Source: an uncultured Elusimicrobia bacterium
GTDB taxonomy: Bacteria; Elusimicrobiota; Elusimicrobia; Elusimicrobiales; UBA9959
NCBI GenBank assembly: GCA_903867985.1
Contig: CAIPTO010000101.1
Span: forward strand, 1-48,185
Direction: 5' to 3'
Length of the DNA: 48,185 nucleotides
This document shows, in pieces, positions 43,853-48,185 of the stretch (its first letter is position 1; every line of letters begins with the position of its first letter). The position numbers and the translations under genes were made by a program. The notes beneath the pieces are model-generated. The model had not been told where the DNA came from and ran no database searches. It worked only from the letters and a program-made list of their open reading frames with translations.

Positions 43853-44181
43853 AATTCACCCTGTTTTTATAGCGACAATCCCAACACTCTATGATGAGTT
43901 AATATTTTATTAATTTAAAGCCCCCAGTAACAGAAAAATAACAAGGAAATGCCGGTTTGTAGGCTAAAGAACCATCAAGTGCGTTAGCTTTATTGGAGGA
44001 GGCGGCGAGGACATGGGTCGGCGGGCCTTTGCGCAGGGCGAGGCTTAAGATATAAGCGCCGAGCCAGAGCAGGAGCGCGGCCACGGTGTGGCCGATAGCG
44101 TGCCCGACGGGCCCATGCCCTCGCCGCCTACGACTTTACATCTCGCGGTTCTAACTCCAAAGCTAACCAGCCAGGCATTAC
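43853..44181 (-). other. 329-bp gap between priA and tyrS, no confident gene
   Basis: No promoter, terminator or complete gene is certain. On the minus strand an open frame (43899 to about 44126) translates to GHGPVGHAIGHTVAALLLWLGAYILSL and further residues, with one hydrophobic span. It has no ATG and no ribosome site; only an internal GTG is available. It could be a remnant of a small membrane-protein gene or chance. The left part near tyrS is AT-rich. Confidence 0.5.
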
Positions 44182-46206
44182 CTATTTGAAGCTGTAAGGA
44201 TCGGCGGTTATTTTGAATTTTACGGTTTTGGGGGCTTTGAGGGTGCGCAAGCGGCCAAGACACCAGGCCAGGGATTTCTGGTCGGCCAGCTTTATCAGAT
44301 AGTATTCCCTTACCACCTTCGTCTTCTTCGGGTCGTTAAAAGTCATCGGCCCCAGTATCTCCGCGGTCGGCGCGTCCGCCTCATCTCCGGCGGGAGCATC
44401 CAGCGCGGCCAGCACTACCTCCGAAAAATCCGTCATCGCCTTTAAGTCGAAAGAGGCGAAACTTATCCGCACCAACTCGGAAAAGGGGGGATAGAAAAAA
44501 TCTTTGCGCGCCGTCAGCTCGTTTTTGGCGAACTTCAGATAATCCAGCTCCGGCAGGACGGAAAAAATATAATGACTCGGCTGGCGCGTCTGAACGATAA
44601 ACTCCGGGTCCGGCGCCTGCGTCTCGAACAGCGCCGAACCAGCCTCGAACAAAGTTTGAAAGATCTTTTCCGAAGCCCGAAAATCGGCCGCTGAAAGTCC
44701 GGCGTCGCTGTCAACCACTCCGATAACGCTAAGATTGGGGAAATCATGGCCGCGCGCCAGCAGCCGCGTCCCGACCAACACGTCTATTTCGCCCTTCTTA
44801 AATTCCTCATACACCGCCCGCGCGTCTTTTACCGACTTCTTCAGCACATCCCCGTCAAAACGCGCGACCCGTGCCCCAGGTAAAAGTTTCTTAAGATAAG
44901 CCTCTACCTTTTGCGTGCCGGCGCCATTCTCACGAAACACCTTGCCGGCGCATGTGGGACAAACCTCCGGCATCGGTTCCTGTCTTCCGCAGCGCCAGCA
45001 GACGAACCGGCTGACATCGCCTTCCTTTTTAGTGCCCATGGGAACGCGGCAGCGACCGCACCGCTTTATCCAGCCACAGTTGGCGCAGACGGCCAGAGAC
45101 GCATAACCTTTTCTGCCAGCCAGCACCAACGCCTGCCTTTTCCCGTCAACGGCGTTTTTAATCTTATCACCTAGCGGACCGGAGATCATCTCCCAGCGGC
45201 GCGACTGCATGTCTATAATGGTAACCTTCGGGCGGTTTAGAGTCGGGCGCGGAAGATCGGTCCAGGTAAAGCGTCCGGCCTCCACTCCGGCATAGGCTTC
45301 CATCGAAGGCGCAGCGCTGGCCAATATCACGCAGGTCCCGTGGTAAAGTGCGCGCCTCATGACAAGATCACGGGCGTGAAAATTAGGTTCCTGCTCCTCC
45401 GCCTTATATATATCATCCTGCTCCTCATCTATCAGGGCCAGTGAAAGCTGTTTAAAAGGCAGGAAGGCGGCCGAGCGCGCGCCCACCACCACCCTTACCG
45501 CGCCGGTCCGTACGCCATGCCAGGCTTCACGGCGCTGCTTGGGAGTAAGGCGGCTGTGCCAGAGAGCCAGGGCCTCGGGCTTAAATATAGTGCGCAGGCG
45601 CTCTTCAAAAGGGGCGATCAGGTTCAGATCAGGAACCAGACAAAGGACCTGTCCGCCTCCGGAAACGGCCTTTCTGACCAGTTCAAGGTAAATATCGTAG
45701 CGCCCATTTTGCGGCGGGCCTACGAGCAAATGAGCGGCGCCGGTTTTATCAGGCGCGCCCACGAAGCCGGAAAGTTTAGCGGTTATATCTACCAGCGAAG
45801 CGCTTAAAAGCGGGAGCTGTACATCCGTCAGAAAGGCGCCCGGCCGGGCATCCTGCGACGCTGAGGCCGGGGGGAAAGCTTCAGCCATAAACTGCCCGAA
45901 AAAATTCTCTACGGCCAATCCTATCGGGGCGTTCCAGCGATCCTGCATCCAGGCAGCGATCGCAGGGATGTCGTCTTTAAAAACCGGCGCGCTGTCCAAA
46001 AGAGTCTCCGCGCTTTTTATCGCTTTAAAACCGGACAGGTCGACGGCGGAATCATCGTGAAGCCTGATGATCATGCCGATAATCTTTCTGGGACCGAACG
46101 AAGCTAAAACGCGCGCGCCCGGCCGCGCGGCGCCGAGCATTTCTTCTTTAACGCGGTAATAGAAAGTGCGTCTGAGCGGGACCGGGAAGGCTATTTCTGC
46201 GATCAT
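44182..46206 (-). CDS. priA: PriA-like restart protein, ATPase motifs lost
   Basis: A 674-residue PriA homologue with the N-terminal 3' DNA-binding domain (residues ~1-100), helicase lobes and zinc-binding insert. All eight zinc cysteines are present (C374, C377, C383, C386, C403, C406, C416, C419). The Walker A site, normally GVTGSGKTEVY, reads VGPPQNGRYDIY: no GKT. Motif II is DEEQD in place of DEEHD, motif III ASAAPS in place of GSATPS, and the QVAGRAGR arginine motif is replaced by FQTLFEAGSALF. So ATP hydrolysis and unwinding are probably lost, as is known for actinobacterial PriA. It could still load restart factors onto forks. Upstream is a heptad repeat. Confidence 0.9.
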   Translation of the reverse strand: MIAEIAFPVPLRRTFYYRVKEEMLGAARPGARVLASFGPRKIIGMIIRLHDDSAVDLSGFKAIKSAETLLDSAPVFKDDIPAIAAWMQDRWNAPIGLAVENFFGQFMAEAFPPASASQDARPGAFLTDVQLPLLSASLVDITAKLSGFVGAPDKTGAAHLLVGPPQNGRYDIYLELVRKAVSGGGQVLCLVPDLNLIAPFEERLRTIFKPEALALWHSRLTPKQRREAWHGVRTGAVRVVVGARSAAFLPFKQLSLALIDEEQDDIYKAEEQEPNFHARDLVMRRALYHGTCVILASAAPSMEAYAGVEAGRFTWTDLPRPTLNRPKVTIIDMQSRRWEMISGPLGDKIKNAVDGKRQALVLAGRKGYASLAVCANCGWIKRCGRCRVPMGTKKEGDVSRFVCWRCGRQEPMPEVCPTCAGKVFRENGAGTQKVEAYLKKLLPGARVARFDGDVLKKSVKDARAVYEEFKKGEIDVLVGTRLLARGHDFPNLSVIGVVDSDAGLSAADFRASEKIFQTLFEAGSALFETQAPDPEFIVQTRQPSHYIFSVLPELDYLKFAKNELTARKDFFYPPFSELVRISFASFDLKAMTDFSEVVLAALDAPAGDEADAPTAEILGPMTFNDPKKTKVVREYYLIKLADQKSLAWCLGRLRTLKAPKTVKFKITADPYSFK

Positions 46207-46210
46207 AAGA

Positions 46211-46245
46211 TCAGGGTATAGGGGTCAAGGTTAGGGTTTAGGGTT
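46211..46245. repeat. Telomere-like heptad repeat upstream of priA
   Basis: AGGG (once AAGG) recurs at 46213, 46220, 46227, 46233 and 46240, that is every seven (once six) bases, ending in TTAGGGTTTAGGGTTA. It lies just upstream of the priA start on the minus strand, where it reads as CCCTAAA-like units. Confidence 0.6.
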
Positions 46246-46276
46246 AATATTTACAGAGCCGGTTGCCGTCAACCCT

Positions 46277-47062
46277 CTACCCTTTTACTTCTTTCTCAAG
46301 AAATAGTTTAAGCATCTTCATATCTTCCCAGGTGTCGCGCTTCAAATTGGAGTTCCGGAGAAGCGCCGCGGGATGGTAAGTGGGCAGGACCTTAATAGGA
46401 TGTCCGGGGCCGAAAAGTTCAACGGGATAATCGTACCATTTGCCGCGCACGAAACTTATACCCTGGGTTACACCCAGCAGGACCTTGGTGGCCACGGAGC
46501 CCAGCGTCACTATGCATCTGGGTTTTATCAGCATCAGCTGGCGGTCAAGGTAAGGACGACAGGCGGAAATCTCTTCAGGAGTGGGCGGACGGTCGTTACC
46601 GTGGGCTTCCGGATTCTCCGGATTTATCATGGGATGACACTTTACGATATTGGCTATATAAACATCTTCACGCTTTAAACCGAGCACTGTATCCAGAATC
46701 TTATCCAACAACTGGCCCGAACGGCCCACAAAAGGCTCGCCCTTGTGATCTTCCTGAAAACCCGGTCCCTCTCCGACAAACACCACTTTGGCGCGCGGAT
46801 TTCCCACGCCTACTACGGCATTTATCCGGGAGTTGCCAAGCTGGCACTTGTGGCATTTTCCAATCTCCGCAGCCAGAGTGTCCATTTCGCCCGGCTCGCG
46901 GCCGGTTACCGGTGCGGCAACTGTCTTGCTTTCTTGCTGTCTTGCTGTCGTACTGTCTTGCTTTCCCGTTGTCTTGCTTGTCACGGACATATAGGTATCC
47001 TCATCCAGAGCCTTAACATAGGCGGCCAGATCTCCGGCCAGGGCTTTAAATTCGTTTCTCAT
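46277..47062 (-). CDS. Uracil-DNA glycosylase, family 4
   Basis: A 261-residue iron-sulfur UDG that removes uracil from DNA. The cluster cysteines are visible in KCHKCQLG, VKCHP and SACRPYL. Active-site motif GEGPGFQEDHKGEPFVGRSGQLLD and the late motif PTYHPAALLRN are standard. Residues ~27-45 (TSKTTGKQDSTTARQQESK) form a linker encoded by a GACAGCAA-type repeat that also occurs in spacers of this window. The protein N-terminus (~1-25) is a helix as in relatives. The gene has a terminator just upstream that separates it from rpoZ. Confidence 0.94.
   Translation of the reverse strand: MRNEFKALAGDLAAYVKALDEDTYMSVTSKTTGKQDSTTARQQESKTVAAPVTGREPGEMDTLAAEIGKCHKCQLGNSRINAVVGVGNPRAKVVFVGEGPGFQEDHKGEPFVGRSGQLLDKILDTVLGLKREDVYIANIVKCHPMINPENPEAHGNDRPPTPEEISACRPYLDRQLMLIKPRCIVTLGSVATKVLLGVTQGISFVRGKWYDYPVELFGPGHPIKVLPTYHPAALLRNSNLKRDTWEDMKMLKLFLEKEVKG
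46921..46985 (-). repeat. GACAGCAA-family repeat inside UDG coding sequence
   Basis: On the coding strand AGCAAGACA recurs four times within ~60 bases, in frame, encoding a Thr/Gln/Lys/Ser-rich linker. Bases 46936-46955 are identical to 4423-4442 in the glyQ-recO spacer. Confidence 0.75.
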
Positions 47063-47111
47063 ATTATAAACCGACGTACGGCTCAGGCCGGGCGTAAAAT
47101 TCTAAAGAAAA

Positions 47112-47136
47112 GCCCGTCCGCTTAAAGCGGACGGGC
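47112..47136 (-). terminator. Intrinsic terminator after rpoZ
   Basis: On the minus strand GCCCGTCCGC-TTTAA-GCGGACGGGC is followed by TTTTCTTT: ten perfect pairs, five-base loop and T-tract, 15 bases after the rpoZ stop. It separates gmk-rpoZ from the UDG gene. Confidence 0.9.
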
Positions 47137-47151
47137 CCTTTAAGTCAGAGT

Positions 47152-47502
47152 CTATTCCTTCTCGGCCTTAATTTTCTTCTCTTTTTTTTCCTTCTTCGGC
47201 TCGTCGTCATTTTTGCCGGCCTTCTTTTCGGCTGGAGCTTTCTCTTCGGTCTTCGCGGGGGCGACGGGACCTGAGCCGATTGCCTTCAGGATCTGCTCGG
47301 AGGTGACCTGGCCGCTTATAACTTCAAGCATGGCCTTCTCTATCATCTCAGCCATGGGCAGCTGGCGGTATTGTTCCTGGCCTCTCAAGTGCCGGGCCCA
47401 TTCCATAGCCCACACGATATCCTGGTATTTGGTGGGACCGTAGTCGGAAATAAGTTTATCCAGCAGTTCGCTTTCACGCATTTTAATTTCAGCAGTGGTC
47501 AT
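47152..47502 (-). CDS. rpoZ: RNA polymerase omega subunit-like protein
   Basis: A 116-residue protein in the usual rpoZ place directly after gmk. The core KYQDIVWAMEWARHLRG, then MIEKAMLEVISGQVT, follows the omega pattern (aromatic-x-L-V-x-x-A-x-x-x-A-R-x-L ... A-L-x-E-I-x-x-G), though diverged. A Lys/Glu-rich tail of ~40 residues follows, longer than in most omegas. GGAGG precedes the ATG by six bases. Omega assists folding of the beta' subunit. The call depends on context as well as sequence. Confidence 0.72.
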   Translation of the reverse strand: MTTAEIKMRESELLDKLISDYGPTKYQDIVWAMEWARHLRGQEQYRQLPMAEMIEKAMLEVISGQVTSEQILKAIGSGPVAPAKTEEKAPAEKKAGKNDDEPKKEKKEKKIKAEKE

Positions 47503-47569
47503 ATAAAACCTCCGTTAACATTTCAACACTTTCGCATGTACCATCCAAGGTACAGTGTCCATCAAACTG

Positions 47570-48185
47570 TCAAAGTCTGAATTTTAAAAGTTCAAAGCCG
47601 AACCGTTGTATCTCCGCCTGTTTGCGGGATATCTTCATGCATTCTATATCGGCTATATCCCGAATATCTCCGACCGCTTCGGTCAGCCTGTCGTTGATAA
47701 CCAGATAATCAAAAAAAGCGGCTTCTTTTATTTCTTTTTTCGCGGTCTCAAGTCTTACCCGGATATTCGCCGCCGGTTCGCGTCTTTTCCGCAAGCGGTC
47801 CACCAGCGTCTTAAGTCCGGGAGGCAGCAGAAACACCGTCACTGTCTCCGGGAATATTTTTTTTACCGATCTGGCGCCTTTGACATCAATGGTCATCACC
47901 GGAATAAGACCCTTTTCAAGGAGCGTCATAACGGATTTGACCGGCGTACCGTACATGTTGCCGTGAACGCCGGCCCATTCCAGCAGTTTCCCGCCGTCGC
48001 GCAGGCGCCTGAACTCTTTAAGCGTCACGAAATAATAATCTTTGCCGTCCACTTCGCCCGGGCGCATGGGCCGGGTGGTGCAAGTCACGCTGAAGCGGAA
48101 CCGCTTGTCCCGCTTCAGCAGTTTTCCACGAATGGTGGTCTTTCCGCCTCCGGAGGGGGCGGAAATCACCATCGGGAAATAAGCG
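47570..48185 (-). CDS. gmk: Guanylate kinase, N-terminus cut by window edge
   Basis: At least 200 residues of guanylate kinase, which turns GMP into GDP. P-loop SAPSGGGKTTI, then TCTTRPMRPGEVDGKDYYFV (GMP site) and the C-terminal pattern are standard. The tracked Met belongs to PMVISAPSGGGKTT; the open frame continues upstream as AYFP to the window edge, and relatives have a few residues before VISAPSG, so the true start is probably just outside. The gmk-rpoZ order is classic. Confidence 0.95.
   Translation of the reverse strand, partial: AYFPMVISAPSGGGKTTIRGKLLKRDKRFRFSVTCTTRPMRPGEVDGKDYYFVTLKEFRRLRDGGKLLEWAGVHGNMYGTPVKSVMTLLEKGLIPVMTIDVKGARSVKKIFPETVTVFLLPPGLKTLVDRLRKRREPAANIRVRLETAKKEIKEAAFFDYLVINDRLTEAVGDIRDIADIECMKISRKQAEIQRFGFELLKFRL

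Noticed and set aside
47000-47062. TATAAT just before the UDG start as its promoter
   Set aside because: It directly abuts the ATG, so transcription would begin inside the gene; the N-terminal helix argues that the start is correct, so the box is probably chance.

Overview
The window looks like chromosomal housekeeping DNA from a diderm (Gram-negative-type), probably uncultured bacterium of moderately high GC. Evidence for a diderm wall is a YidC with a large periplasmic domain, a MurE with the DNPR motif of meso-diaminopimelate-adding enzymes, and secreted proteins with ordinary signal peptides. Gene content and order remind me of Elusimicrobiota, but nothing in the sequence proves this; a 16S rRNA or marker-protein tree would decide it. 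No plasmid, phage, transposase or CRISPR array is visible.

Layout. 1-1.2 kb: end of an ammonium transporter facing a small VIT/CCC1-like membrane protein. 1.3-5.2 kb (minus): recO-glyQ-glyS. 5.3-13.5 kb (plus): the cluster often found beside oriC, rpmH-rnpA-yidD-yidC-khpB-mnmE-(membrane orf)-mnmG-rsmG, but without dnaA, dnaN or parAB. 13.6-14.8 kb: a membrane-anchored HExxH metalloprotease. 14.9-26.7 kb (plus): a dcw cluster, mraZ-rsmH-(56-aa orf)-ftsL-ftsI-murE-murF-mraY-murD-ftsW-murG, led by a near-consensus promoter with a 10-bp-periodic repeat that looks like an MraZ operator. 26.7-37.4 kb (plus): a membrane protein, a secreted trypsin-like protease, a metal-binding protein-Crp-hisS-aspS run, lipA, a B12-binding/radical SAM protein and unknown membrane or secreted proteins. 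37.7-48.2 kb (minus): gmk-rpoZ, a family 4 uracil-DNA glycosylase, priA, tyrS-FecR protein, thpR-mltG, tRNA-Ala(CGC), a small unknown protein and asnS.

Function. The window supplies peptidoglycan precursor synthesis and septal wall building (murD/E/F, mraY, murG, ftsI, ftsW, mltG), five tRNA synthetases (Gly, His, Asp, Asn, Tyr), tRNA and rRNA modification (mnmE/mnmG, rsmG, rsmH), membrane insertion (yidC/yidD/khpB), and DNA repair and restart (recO, UDG, priA).

Most unusual signals. (1) PriA has lost the Walker A lysine and the QxxGRxGR arginine motif but keeps all eight zinc cysteines, so it is probably a non-ATPase restart scaffold. (2) Several short spacers consist of degenerate short-period repeats of different families: a 24-bp unit nested in a 48-bp unit that supplies the lipA start codon, a GACAGCAA-rich family that also lies in frame inside the UDG gene, a telomere-like heptad before priA, and a TCCTCTAGTCC-type family in two places. 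(3) An overlooked 56-aa ORF with a strong Shine-Dalgarno site lies between rsmH and ftsL. (4) A run of stacked hairpins precedes the asnS 3' end. (5) Broken copies of tRNA-Ala 3' parts lie beside the intact tRNA gene.
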